From Salipiger abyssi (GTDB taxonomy: Bacteria; Pseudomonadota; Alphaproteobacteria; Rhodobacterales; Rhodobacteraceae): a stretch of 64,000 nucleotides of DNA. The stretch lies in NCBI RefSeq assembly GCF_001975705.1, contig NZ_CP015093.1, positions 1,984,001 through 2,048,000 on the forward strand. The letters are read 5' to 3'. Every line of letters starts with the position of its first letter. Position 1 is the first letter of the stretch. The notes beneath the pieces were generated by a model. That model did not search any database. It was not told where the DNA came from and worked only from the letters and a program-made list of their open reading frames with translations. Positions 37,650 through 46,186 of the stretch are shown here, in pieces. A program made the translations under genes and the position numbers.

Positions 37650-38602
37650 GATCTCCGTGCCCCCCTTGCAAACACTTGACGGGCATCGACGCGATAGAAA
37701 TCCGGGATGATGAATGGGTTGAACTCGTCATCACAGGACGTGCGCAGTTGATAGGCCCGCATGAAATGCGAGCTGGACAGGGCTGTTTCTTCCTGCAGAA
37801 ACGCCTGTTCGATGGCTTCAAGGATCAGCTCGATCACCAGCCCGAACTGGTTGGCCGCTGCATGTATCAGCCGTTCGCCATGTTCCAAGCCCAGAAGGTC
37901 TGGTGCCGGTGCCAGCTCTGCCCGTTCGCAGTAGTTCTCCAGCAGGTCGAGCACATCGTTTGCATGTGCCGCAGGCGTAAGGCTTTCGAAATGGACGGTT
38001 TTCATCCGGCGGGCCAGTTGGGGATCGTGATTGAGGATATCCTCCAGTTCTTCTGTGCCGGACAGGATGATCCCGACGGGCCACTCGTCGTCGGTCATCA
38101 AGGTTTTCAGCATGGAGGCGACAGAGTTGAGCTCATGTTTGGTGCCGCGGGATGCCAGATCCTGTGCCTCGTCGAGGTGGACGAACAGCACTCGCCGTTC
38201 GCGCAGGTGATGGCGGACCAGATCCCAGATGTACCAGGCCTGCCGCTCGGAGCTGATCTGATACCCGAGGGCGCGCAACAGCGTCTGCCCGACGAATTTC
38301 AGCGTCGCTGGCGACGGCACGCGCAGACTGATGATCGTGGCATCTCCATGCCCTGCCGTATCCAGCCGCCCCCGCTCTGATTTCAGGAGATGCGCGATTG
38401 CAGCACTTTTCCCGGCGCCCGATGGCCCCGAAAGCGCCAGGCCATGGGCCTCGTTGACCCGCTCCGTCTGGATATCGGCCAATCGTTTCTCAGCAAGTCG
38501 GGAAAATACCTGTTCCAAGGGGGTGAACCGATCATGGCGGATGAAATGATCCCGCAGCATCGCAATGCGCAGGACGGTTTGATCAATGTGATCATTCGTC
38601 AT
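37646..38602 (-). CDS. tniB: TniB/TnsC-like AAA ATPase
   Basis: 318 residues from ATG 38602. Walker A SGPSGAGKSA (about 58-67), Walker B LFVHLDEAQD (about 125), sensor ILSGTEEL (about 165). Matches TniB/TnsC, which links target selector to transposase. Its start overlaps the tniA stop by 11 bases. Confidence 0.87.
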   Translation of the reverse strand: MTNDHIDQTVLRIAMLRDHFIRHDRFTPLEQVFSRLAEKRLADIQTERVNEAHGLALSGPSGAGKSAAIAHLLKSERGRLDTAGHGDATIISLRVPSPATLKFVGQTLLRALGYQISSERQAWYIWDLVRHHLRERRVLFVHLDEAQDLASRGTKHELNSVASMLKTLMTDDEWPVGIILSGTEELEDILNHDPQLARRMKTVHFESLTPAAHANDVLDLLENYCERAELAPAPDLLGLEHGERLIHAAANQFGLVIELILEAIEQAFLQEETALSSSHFMRAYQLRTSCDDEFNPFIIPDFYRVDARQVFARGARRS

Positions 38603-40706
38603 CGTTGAATCTCCAACGGTTGCGGCGTTCGCGTTTTTTGGAATGAGCGTCATCTGGTGCGGCGATGTTTTGCGTCTCGTTCGACGCCGTCCCGCGCGGG
38701 CTGATCTGGATGCCGTCCGCCAAAGGATCAGACGACGGGGAGATATGCCCCAGACGCTCGGCGTCAGAACGGACCGGATAGCGCAGGGCGGCCTGACTGC
38801 GCTCGACATCCGCATCGGTCACATGGAACGGGGTCAATTCGCGCAGGGCAAAGGCGCGCCGGTTGGCCTCGGAAATCCGTTCTATGGCCCGCAAAACCAC
38901 CGGAGCGTCAATCAGGGCATCTTTCCGATACTTGTGCCGGATTGCCCGCATCCCCTCGCGAAGTTGGTCGTAGCTGACGCCCGCGAACCCCGATTGATTG
39001 GCAATCGCAGGATACCATGTGGCGCCGACCTTGACAGCGATCCAGCCGATGTCGCGCAGGTCAGCCCGTATTTCGACTGACCGTTCCGGCGAGTGCAGAA
39101 ACGCTTCCCGCAGTGCGTCGCAGCTGTAGGTCAGGCCCGAGAACATCACGCCGTCTCCCCTGAGTTTGCGGGACAAGGGACGCCCGAAGGCTTTCCTCAG
39201 CGTGAGGCCATCCGGCACCGGCGCCGGTGCCGTGTCATGTTCCGCAACGAGCCGGGCCCAGGCCGCGTTCGGTGTTTCGCCCTTGAGGGAGCCATGCGGC
39301 TGGTTGTGGTAGATATCGACGATGTAGGTCAGCAGGATCGTGATCAGATCATCGTCGCAGAGGCAGGCCAGTTGCTCGGACGGATAGTCGCCACGCTGGA
39401 CCGTATCGAAGAATGTGCGCCCAGCCAGCAAAGGCATCAGCTGGTGCCCGAGCGTGCGGAAGAAGGACTCGATATGACCGCGCAACCACGGAAGACCGGC
39501 TGGTGGCAGGTGTGCCGTTACGCCCAGGGATGTCACGGTTCCCTGAAAATCATCGGAGACGAAGGCCGATCCCATGTCGGTGACAAGGGTGCCGATGCCG
39601 CCGTGGTGGCGCCAGGTACTCTCGCAGCCCGCGGCTTTTGCAATCGGTGTCTTGTCCTCGAAAATGTCTCGCAGGGCGCGGATTGCGTCGTCGGAATTTG
39701 GTGTCTCTGCCAGGCGCATGGACACCACGCATTTCGTGGCGCAGTCGATGGCGATGTAGAGCCAGCGGCGACCGCTCTCGAAGCGTTCCTGGCGCTCTCG
39801 CGGCAGATGATCCCAGATGCCGCTCAGGGTAAGCAGAGAAATGACATCAAGGCGATTTTCGTCCATCTCCACGCGCTCAAGCGGATACTGGACATCGGGG
39901 CCGCTGTCGAACAGGGTGAAGCGTGAGGCTGCCGCAGCGGCGCCGTGTCTCTTGGCATAGACGTAAAACGGGTCCGCCATGTCGAGGCGACGCCGAATAC
40001 TTGCCGCAGACGGGATGGCCAGAGCCTCCGCCCCGGCGTCCACCCGCCGCTTGTTTTCCGCCTCGAACAGCGCCACGTTTTCCTTGATCGCTTGTGTCTT
40101 CGTCGGTCTCTGCGTGTCGGCATAGGTCTCAATGACCTGGTTCATCAGGGCCTCGGCGCGAGGACACCATCGCGGAGCCTTGTTGCCTGACCTGTGGGTC
40201 GCCGGAATAAGCGCCAAGGCGGAGAAGCCAGCTTTCTCGTACTTGCGGACCCATTGAAACAGTGTCCTGCTCCCCGGCAGCTGTCGCGTCACGATGTCGG
40301 TTCCGGGCTTGGCCGGTCTGCGGGTCTCCGGCGTTTCCCCGAGGAGGCGCTGAACCTCCTCAGACAGTTTCGCACGTCCCCGCGCGAAGCCGTCATGGGT
40401 TCGATTGATGTCCCCGCTCGCAGAAAGTGTCAGAAACGCATCGCAGACGGCTTTTCGCCAGAGCGCCAGACGCCTGACTCTCGGCGGCAATTCACTGATC
40501 TGCTGGACGGGCTGCCCACGACGTGCTTCTTGTGACGCCCGATCAAAGTATGCGGGGTAATAGCTGGTATCGGGGCGCCGTATCAGCTCGGAAAGTTCCT
40601 CGTGCGAGAATGTCTCGGTGATCCCCGGCTGCCCGACACGCTCGAAAATGCCGCCACTGCTGGTGATCTCCACCGGCCGCATTGCGACGCCTGCTGTCGT
40701 GATCAT
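38592..40706 (-). CDS. tniA: TniA/TnsB-like DDE transposase
   Basis: 704 residues. N-terminal HTH domains, then an rve core with Asp in VEMDENRLDV, Asp in LVTDMGSAFV and Glu in RGHIESFFRTLG, and a Mu-type C-terminal beta barrel. The start is uncertain: ATG 40706 lies at the IS256 insertion point, while ATG 40682 (MRPVEITSS) has AGCAGG upstream. The IS256 copy directly upstream separates it from the tnsA-like gene, so expression may now depend on read-through or a promoter in the element end. Confidence 0.87.
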   Translation of the reverse strand: MITTAGVAMRPVEITSSGGIFERVGQPGITETFSHEELSELIRRPDTSYYPAYFDRASQEARRGQPVQQISELPPRVRRLALWRKAVCDAFLTLSASGDINRTHDGFARGRAKLSEEVQRLLGETPETRRPAKPGTDIVTRQLPGSRTLFQWVRKYEKAGFSALALIPATHRSGNKAPRWCPRAEALMNQVIETYADTQRPTKTQAIKENVALFEAENKRRVDAGAEALAIPSAASIRRRLDMADPFYVYAKRHGAAAAASRFTLFDSGPDVQYPLERVEMDENRLDVISLLTLSGIWDHLPRERQERFESGRRWLYIAIDCATKCVVSMRLAETPNSDDAIRALRDIFEDKTPIAKAAGCESTWRHHGGIGTLVTDMGSAFVSDDFQGTVTSLGVTAHLPPAGLPWLRGHIESFFRTLGHQLMPLLAGRTFFDTVQRGDYPSEQLACLCDDDLITILLTYIVDIYHNQPHGSLKGETPNAAWARLVAEHDTAPAPVPDGLTLRKAFGRPLSRKLRGDGVMFSGLTYSCDALREAFLHSPERSVEIRADLRDIGWIAVKVGATWYPAIANQSGFAGVSYDQLREGMRAIRHKYRKDALIDAPVVLRAIERISEANRRAFALRELTPFHVTDADVERSQAALRYPVRSDAERLGHISPSSDPLADGIQISPRGTASNETQNIAAPDDAHSKKRERRNRWRFNDDE

Positions 40707-40713
40707 GTCGGAT

Positions 40714-42112
40714 GGTAGTGCCCCGAGAGATGGTGTAAGAGCGCCGACCTTCGGAGAGGTTCAAGGCTGATCAGGTCGCCACGGCGGACAGCCTGACGGT
40801 TGTAGTGTCGGTGACACGCGCCAGGCTTTCAAGCGACATGTATCTCCGCGCAACCGTCCATTCGTCATTGGTCTCGAGCATCAGCGCGCCGACGAGACGG
40901 ACGATGGCCTCGTCGTTCGGGAAGATGCCGATGACGTCAGACCTGCGCTTGATCTCCCGGTTCACCCGCTCCAGTGGGTTCGTCGACGCGATCTGGGCCC
41001 AATGCTCACGTGGAAAATCCATGTAGGCGAGGACGTCGTCGCGCGAGGCGTCCATGAGGGCGCCGAGCCGCGCCTGCTTCTCGCGCAGCGCGTCAGCCAC
41101 GACCTCCCACTGGGCTTCGGCATCCGCCTTGTTTTCCTGGGCGAAGATCGTCTTCAGCATTGCCGCCACGGCCGTGCGCTGCTTGGTCGGAGCATGGGCA
41201 AGCGCGTTTCTCATCCAGTGAACGCGACAGCGCTGGTGCGTCGCGTCGAACACCCGCCGCGCGGCAGCCCGCAGCCCCTTGTGGTCATCGGAGACCACCA
41301 GCTTCACGCCGCGCAGGCCACGGTCGGCGAGAGAGCGCAGGAAGTCGGTCCAGAACGTTTCTGCTTCGGATGGACCGGTGGCGACGCCGAGAACTTCGCG
41401 CTTGCCGTCCTCGTTCACAGCTACCGCTATTATCACGGCGCGGCTGATGATCCGCCCGCTCTCGCGCACTTTCACGTAGGTCGCGTCGAGCCAGAGATAG
41501 GGCCAGGCGCCTTCGAGCGGCCGGGAGAGGAATGCATTCACCCGCTCGTCGATTTCGACACAAAGGCGACTGACTTGGCTCTTCGACATGCCGCCAGCGC
41601 CCATCGCCTTCACCAGATCGTCTACGGAGCGCGTCGAGACCCCGTGGACGTAAGCCTCCTGGATCACCGCCACCAGCGCCTTCTCAGCAGTCCGTCGCGG
41701 CTCCAGGAAGCTGGGCAGGTAGCTCCCCTTTCTCAGCCGCGGGATTTCCAGCGCGATCCGACCGGCACGAGTGTCCCAGTCGCGGTCCCGGTAACCGTTT
41801 CGCTGAACCTCCCGCAGGGGAGAGCGAGCGCCCTTCGCGGCACCGGTTCGCGCCTCGACCTCCACTTCCATGATCCGCTCGGCCGCGAAGGCCAGCATCT
41901 CGCGCACGAGATCGCCATCGGCCTGCTTCGCAACCAGCTCAATCAGCGTCATTCTGTCATCGGTCATCGTCATCTCCGTTCTTGGTTCAAGGTCTCGCAA
42001 CCCGAACCTTCTCGAAGATCGGCGGTGGCCGCCAGCGTCACACCCGGCCGCGCGCTGCGCTACGCTGGGGGCTCCGCGCGCGGCCTCCTACACCAAGCGT
42101 TGGGACACTACC
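40714..42112 (-). mobile_element. IS256-family insertion sequence, copy 1
   Basis: 1399 bp with ends GGTAGTGCCCCGAGAGATGG and, in reverse complement on the other side, GGTAGTGTCCCAACGCTTGG. A perfect 8-bp target duplication TGTCGGAT lies at 40706-40713 and 42113-42120. It splits the Tn7-like operon between the tnsA-like gene and tniA. The encoded transposase is identical to those of copies 2 and 3. Confidence 0.95.
40771..42000 (-). CDS. IS256-family transposase, copy 1
   Basis: 409 residues with the Transposase_mut pattern: [38 protein letters not shown] Asp in [11 protein letters not shown], Asp in [10 protein letters not shown] and Glu in [13 protein letters not shown]. Complete, no frameshift. 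Identical in protein sequence to 54852-56081 and 57545-58774, implying recent spread. Confidence 0.95.
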   Translation of the reverse strand: MRDLEPRTEMTMTDDRMTLIELVAKQADGDLVREMLAFAAERIMEVEVEARTGAAKGARSPLREVQRNGYRDRDWDTRAGRIALEIPRLRKGSYLPSFLEPRRTAEKALVAVIQEAYVHGVSTRSVDDLVKAMGAGGMSKSQVSRLCVEIDERVNAFLSRPLEGAWPYLWLDATYVKVRESGRIISRAVIIAVAVNEDGKREVLGVATGPSEAETFWTDFLRSLADRGLRGVKLVVSDDHKGLRAAARRVFDATHQRCRVHWMRNALAHAPTKQRTAVAAMLKTIFAQENKADAEAQWEVVADALREKQARLGALMDASRDDVLAYMDFPREHWAQIASTNPLERVNREIKRRSDVIGIFPNDEAIVRLVGALMLETNDEWTVARRYMSLESLARVTDTTTVRLSAVAT

Positions 42113-42142
42113 TGTCGGATTTCGAAAAACGGAAGCGAATGG

Positions 42143-42643
42143 TCATTGCGCCACCTCCGCCAGTTGGGGGCGGGTTCTAGCGAGCTTGCGTGCCGCACCT
42201 GCGGCCTTGGCACGGTCGATATGTTGCTCGGTGACGAGCAGGACCCGGTCTGCGAACCGTTTCGACACGGCCGTTGCGATGTTTTCCAACTGGGAAACGA
42301 AGTTGAGGTGGAGCACCCGCGACATAGGCTTGATCGCCACCGCGATGCGCTCCCCGCTGGTCAGCGTGATCAGGAAGTCGAAGACGTGGTGCGAGGGACG
42401 ACCATCGGCGCCGGGAAAGGAGACGGCAGGCGGCTGTTCCTGAATGTTGTGAACATCGTCACGCACCAGCATGAGGCATAGGAAGGCGTATTCGAGCGCG
42501 CTCTCGAACTGGATGATGCGCGGGCGCGGGAAGCCTGGGAGGGCGGCCACCATCGAGCCGCGCAGGCTCCCCTTGGAACGGCGCGCAATCGGTCGCGTCG
42601 CGTGGCTCGGCTCCGGCCCGCGGTAGATCAGGTTCTGTTTCAT
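42143..42643 (-). CDS. TnsA-like transposon endonuclease
   Basis: 166 residues from ATG 42643 (or 176 from 42673). The pattern is TnsA-like: Glu in IIQFESALEYAF, a QPPAVSFPG strand, Asp in HHVFDFLITL and Lys in IAVAIKPMSR, giving an E-D-K triad in the TnsA order. It would cut the 5' strand of the element ends and so allow cut-and-paste movement. Originally 28 bases upstream of tniA; now separated by IS256 copy 1. Ends and C-terminal TnsC-binding part are not obvious. A related PD-(D/E)xK protein is the alternative. Confidence 0.62.
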   Translation of the reverse strand: MKQNLIYRGPEPSHATRPIARRSKGSLRGSMVAALPGFPRPRIIQFESALEYAFLCLMLVRDDVHNIQEQPPAVSFPGADGRPSHHVFDFLITLTSGERIAVAIKPMSRVLHLNFVSQLENIATAVSKRFADRVLLVTEQHIDRAKAAGAARKLARTRPQLAEVAQ

Positions 42644-42821
42644 GGTGATCGGAGCGCACCTTTCTCGTGTCATCGGCCCACAGGGGCCGAAGACAGGAGG
42701 GCGCGATCTCCCCCTTTCTTAAGAATGAGTTGAACTGCCCTGCCGGACGGCTGTCCGGCAGGTTGACTTTGAGACCGACTCGGGGGATGAATATGGCGTC
42801 GGCTTCAAACGACACTCTATT

Positions 42822-42855
42822 CAAAAGGCCTTCCTGTTGGCGCAGGAGGGTCTTT
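42822..42855 (-). terminator. probable terminator after the Ner-like gene
   Basis: On the minus strand a stem GACCCTCCTG / CAGGAAGGCC with a six-base loop is followed by TTTTGA, 14 bases after the Ner-like stop. One internal mismatch. Confidence 0.5.
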
Positions 42856-42868
42856 TCCTTTGTCGGGG

Positions 42869-43129
42869 TCAGGTTTGCTGTCCGGTGGGCTCCTCCTCTG
42901 CTGGGTACCTGTCAGGAAAGAGTTCTTGCGGTGTCATACCGATGGCCTCGGCCAGCGCCTTTTCGATCTTTTCGGACCTTCTGAGGCCTTGGCTCACCAA
43001 CGTGACCGATGAGCGAAAAACATCGAGCTCGCGCGCGATGGACGCAATGGATTTGCCGCGCAAGCGCAGTTCCATCTTCAGACGCTCATGAGGTGCATTG
43101 ATAAGATCGGGCATCTCTTCCGCAAACAT
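42869..43129 (-). CDS. Ner/Nlp-like DNA-binding protein
   Basis: 86 residues. The pattern HERLKMELRLRGKSIASIAREL, then VTLVSQGLRRSEKIEKALAEAIG and a closing PQELFPDRY, is the Ner/Nlp HTH family known from Mu-like transposable phages. Placed upstream of the Tn7-like operon on the same strand, it may repress transposase expression. It is divergent from 43278-43757 with 148 bases between. Confidence 0.75.
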   Translation of the reverse strand: MFAEEMPDLINAPHERLKMELRLRGKSIASIARELDVFRSSVTLVSQGLRRSEKIEKALAEAIGMTPQELFPDRYPAEEEPTGQQT

Positions 43130-43277
43130 GATTTCCTGACTTCGTACCCGGAAAGGAATCAGGCGCTGATTCGCGAGTCAATAAATTCTTTCTGGCTCAA
43201 TGTGTTAAAAACTCCGGTGGAATTCACGACTTTGAAAGTCATGGGCTTAAGTTGCCAACTTGATGCGAGATGAGAAG

Positions 43278-43757
43278 ATGGCGTTTCCAAAAAACTGCAT
43301 CCGGGTGCATGGCGAAAACATCATTGTCTATGACTGCGGCCACGGCCGGATCATGCATCACGCCGACCTGCTTCGGGCGATGGAGCGGACGCGATCTCTG
43401 GCGCAGGTCAAAGAGGCGTTCCCGGCCAGCCGCCGAAATCTTCTGGATGTGCTGACCACGTTCGGCTTCGACTTCGATCAGTTGCTTGCAGAGCAGTTTG
43501 CCGAAGGCTTGGCGGACACGAAACTTGCCGAGCTGCACACGGTCGACGCGAAGTGGATTGCCAAAAAGCGCGTCTCCTTGGGTCAGGCGAGGCAACCTGG
43601 GCGTCCAGCTGCTGACCGTTCGGATCAGGAAGTCATCAGGGCATACGAGAGCGCCGGAAGCTATGCCGCCGCAGCCCGTTCCATGAAGCTCGATCAGCGA
43701 ACATTCAGGAGGCTGTATCTTCTTGCAAGGTCTCGGACGGGCCAGAATGTCGGCTGA
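43278..43757 (+). CDS. unknown protein with C-terminal HTH-like segment
   Basis: 159 residues from ATG 43278 (MAFPKNCIRVHGENIIV). The N-terminal part looks globular and alpha/beta; residues about 100-155 contain YESAGSYAAAARSMKLDQRTFRRLYLL, a Fis-like HTH pattern. Divergent from the Ner-like gene, so both may share a control region at 43130-43277. No family recognised; a transposon-associated regulator is possible. Confidence 0.5.
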   Translation: MAFPKNCIRVHGENIIVYDCGHGRIMHHADLLRAMERTRSLAQVKEAFPASRRNLLDVLTTFGFDFDQLLAEQFAEGLADTKLAELHTVDAKWIAKKRVSLGQARQPGRPAADRSDQEVIRAYESAGSYAAAARSMKLDQRTFRRLYLLARSRTGQNVG

Positions 43758-43788
43758 GCCGGGGGACAACGTCTCCGGCCTCGATGCC

Positions 43789-44079
43789 TCAGTCGGACGA
43801 GGACAGAATCCGGGCGACAACTTCGGGTTCGGCTTCGTTCAGGCGTAGCAGCAGATGGGCCGCTCGATCCGGTCGTCGCCGTCCCTGTTCCCAATCTCGG
43901 ATCGTACTGAGGGGAAGGCCGTAGCGTTCGGCGAAGCGGCTTTGTGACAAGTTCTGAGCCTTGCGGATCGCTGCGACGTCAACCGTGGCAGGCTCGAACT
44001 CCGCTGCAGGCTCAAGCCTGCCCTCGGCGATAGCCAGGGCCTCTTTGACACTCGTGACCAGTTCGGTTTCAATTGCCAT
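43789..44079 (-). CDS. XRE-family HTH regulator, antitoxin-like
   Basis: 96 residues from ATG 44079. An N-terminal linker (ETELVTSVKEALAIAEGR) precedes a Cro/C1 HTH (IRKAQNLSQSRFAERYGLP, then STIRDWEQGRRRPD), like HigA/NadS antitoxins. No toxin gene lies within 130 bases upstream. An inverted repeat at 44123-44142 is a likely self-regulatory operator. Confidence 0.72.
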   Translation of the reverse strand: MAIETELVTSVKEALAIAEGRLEPAAEFEPATVDVAAIRKAQNLSQSRFAERYGLPLSTIRDWEQGRRRPDRAAHLLLRLNEAEPEVVARILSSSD

Positions 44080-44122
44080 GCTGCACTCCCGAGGCCAATT
44101 CTTGAGTTTCAGAGTGTACGGC

Positions 44123-44142
44123 ATTGCCGTATTGGCGGCAAT
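44123..44142. promoter_or_regulatory. candidate operator of the XRE regulator
   Basis: A 7-bp inverted repeat ATTGCCG / CGGCAAT with six bases between lies 44 bases upstream of the XRE start, where such regulators usually bind. Confidence 0.4.
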
Positions 44143-44330
44143 GGTTCCGCTTTACGATCAGGATTCATCGGCCTAGGAGCTCGACGAGCCAAGGGAAGCC
44201 TTCGTCGCTCTCATTCTGGAAAGATGCGTACCACCGCATCAGAAAACATGATCTGGCTTGGTGTGATTACGCCGATATCTCCGATCTTGTTCCAGAAATC
44301 GTGACCTGCTCCCCATAGAGTCCGCGTTTT

Positions 44331-45149
44331 TTAGTTCGCTCTGTTCAGGGTTTGGTCCTCTACTGACCGTTGGTGATACTCCCACGGTGTGAGCCCGTCG
44401 AGGCTCGTGTGGGGGCGATGGTGGTTGTAGTCTTCGCGCCAGGCCGAGATAAGCTCCCGGGCGTGGCGCAGGTTGGCGAACAGGTGCTCGTTCAGGCACT
44501 CGTCGCGCAGGCGGCCATTAAAGCTCTCGACGAAGCCGTTCTGCATGGGCTTTCCTGGCGCGATGTAATGCCACTCGACCTTGCGGTCCTCCTGCCATTT
44601 CAGGATGGCATTCGATGTCAGCTCCGTTCCGTTGTCACTGACCACCATACATGGATAGCCGCGCACCCGGGCGATGCTGTCGAGCTCACGGCCGACACGT
44701 TGCCCCGACAGCGAAGTGTCCACGACCGTCGCCAGGCATTCCCGGCTGAAGTCGTCGATGACGCACAGCACCCGGAACCGGCGCCCGTCTGAGAGGCTGT
44801 CCGAGACGAAGTCCAGGGACCATCGCTGGTTCGGCCCTTGTGGGATCGCCATCGGGGCCCTCGTTCCGATCGCGCGCTTGCGACCGCCGCGCTTGCGCAC
44901 TGTCAGGCCCTCTTCCCGGTAGATCCGGTAAAGCTTCTTCCAGTTCACCTTCCAGCCTTCGCGACCAAGAAGCAGGTGCAGCCTTCGATAGCCGAAGCGA
45001 CGCCGTTCGCTGGAAATCGCCTTCAGCCTCTCCCGCAGCTCGGCGTCTACAGGTCTAATTGATCCACGTCGATACACACGCGGGTCGATCCCGGCCAGGG
45101 CACAGGCCCGCCGCTGGTTGTAGTTCTTCTCTGTCATGGCCCAGTCCAC
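44331..45149 (-). CDS. IS3-family transposase OrfB
   Basis: 272 residues: HTH_21 ([18 protein letters not shown]) and an rve core with Asp in RWSLDFVSD, Asp in [10 protein letters not shown] and Glu in [12 protein letters not shown]. Normally made as an OrfAB fusion by -1 slippage at A AAA AAC (45179-45185, minus strand). Confidence 0.9.
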   Translation of the reverse strand: MDWAMTEKNYNQRRACALAGIDPRVYRRGSIRPVDAELRERLKAISSERRRFGYRRLHLLLGREGWKVNWKKLYRIYREEGLTVRKRGGRKRAIGTRAPMAIPQGPNQRWSLDFVSDSLSDGRRFRVLCVIDDFSRECLATVVDTSLSGQRVGRELDSIARVRGYPCMVVSDNGTELTSNAILKWQEDRKVEWHYIAPGKPMQNGFVESFNGRLRDECLNEHLFANLRHARELISAWREDYNHHRPHTSLDGLTPWEYHQRSVEDQTLNRAN

Positions 45150-45172
45150 GGCTCGTCGCCTTGCACCGGGCT

Positions 45173-45439
45173 TCAGAAGTTTTTTCCCAGCATCTCCTTG
45201 AGCGTGGCCACATCCAGCATCTGCTCCGCGAGCATCTTCTTGAGCTTCGCATTCTCAGCCTCCAGCGCCTTCAGCCGTTTGGCCTCCGACACCTCCATGC
45301 CGCCATACTTCGAGCGCCACTTGTAGAACGTGCCGTCACTGATGCCATGCTTCCGGCACAGCTCCTTGGCACCTATCCCGGCCTGGTGCTCCTTTAAAAT
45401 GCCAATGATCTGCTCTTCGCTGAAACGGCTTTTCCGCAT
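45173..45439 (-). CDS. IS3-family OrfA
   Basis: 88 residues with the IS3 HTH ([20 protein letters not shown], then [12 protein letters not shown]) and a leucine zipper ([15 protein letters not shown]). Ends MLGKNF at the slippage site. Confidence 0.92.
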   Translation of the reverse strand: MRKSRFSEEQIIGILKEHQAGIGAKELCRKHGISDGTFYKWRSKYGGMEVSEAKRLKALEAENAKLKKMLAEQMLDVATLKEMLGKNF

Positions 45440-45858
45440 TGTCTGTCTCCTCGTTTGGAGAACAGGCTAACTTCAAAACGCGGACTTTTCAGGGGAGCAG
45501 GTCAATCGTGCTCGCCCCCATTTTGCGCGTAGGCTTGGCACACACCATGCTCGCGCATGGTTCGCAGAATTGAAGCCTTCAGAGCTGCACTTCTTGCTCC
45601 AATTTCGCGCAGATAAACCAGAGGACCGAGATCTACCCCTTCACTGCGAGCGGCAGCATAGGGCAGCTCAGCGTTGTAGTAACGCTCATTGTCCAAGAGC
45701 ATCGAGGTATCGAAGGGCGCGCCGTAAGCTATTCTGAGCGCATAGCTCGCAATTGGCCCCTGCTCCATCTGCTTTTTGGCAGAGTTTGGATCGAGAGAGG
45801 GAGTACGATAGACCGCATACTCGTCGTCACTTAGACCCGCTAAGAACTGATCGATCAT

Positions 45859-46186
45859 AACCTCGGTTACGCGATCTTGTAGAGCTTTTTAACCCATCGT
45901 TCGTGAGGGATGGGGCCGTTCCTCCGGCGCGAAATTTCCTTGCGATGTCACCCCTGCCTCTGTGCAAGGAAGCTTAACACGACCGAACGATAACGAATGT
46001 CTTGCGGCGCGTATGACGTTTAAGCTCGCTGCATCGCTTTTGGTATCGTTTGCGTTGGACGATTTTCCAACTTGCGGGGCCGCCAGAAGGCTGCAGGATG
46101 CAGGAGAGTTCGGGAACCGGTGGTGCACGGCACTCGAGAAATTTCGCTATATCGGAAGACCAAAAAAGGTTAACTCGGGGAAGACC
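45859..46186. other. gap upstream of cas3
   Basis: The open frame of cas3 can be extended to 45962, but the added 75 residues look non-coding. The gap should contain the cas promoter. An 8-base string CTATATCG at 46147-46154, 33 bases before the cas3 start, matches positions 2-9 of the pseudo-spacer at 48659. Confidence 0.4.

Larger units (their letters stand above)
44302..45504 (-). mobile_element. IS3-family element (type B), complete
   Basis: 1203 bp with 13-bp perfect inverted repeats TGACCTGCTCCCC / GGGGAGCAGGTCA and a 4-bp target duplication ATCG on both sides. Carries orfA and orfB joined by a -1 slippage site. The fragment at 19179-19379 is the 3' end of a related copy. Confidence 0.93.
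44211..45858 (-). pseudogene. unknown gene split by the IS3 copy
   Basis: The minus-strand frame starts at ATG 45858 (MIDQFLAGLSDDEYAVYRTP) and runs into the IS3 element. Removing 44302-45504 and one ATCG duplication joins GGEHD to FWNKIGDIGVITPSQIM, and the frame ends VVRIFPE at 44211. The rebuilt protein has about 148 residues. No family is recognised. The inserted copy leaves only the first 119 residues. Confidence 0.65.

Noticed and set aside
44080..44210. Toxin gene partner of the XRE regulator
   Set aside because: Only 130 bases without a frame; no HigB/RelE-type sequence seen.
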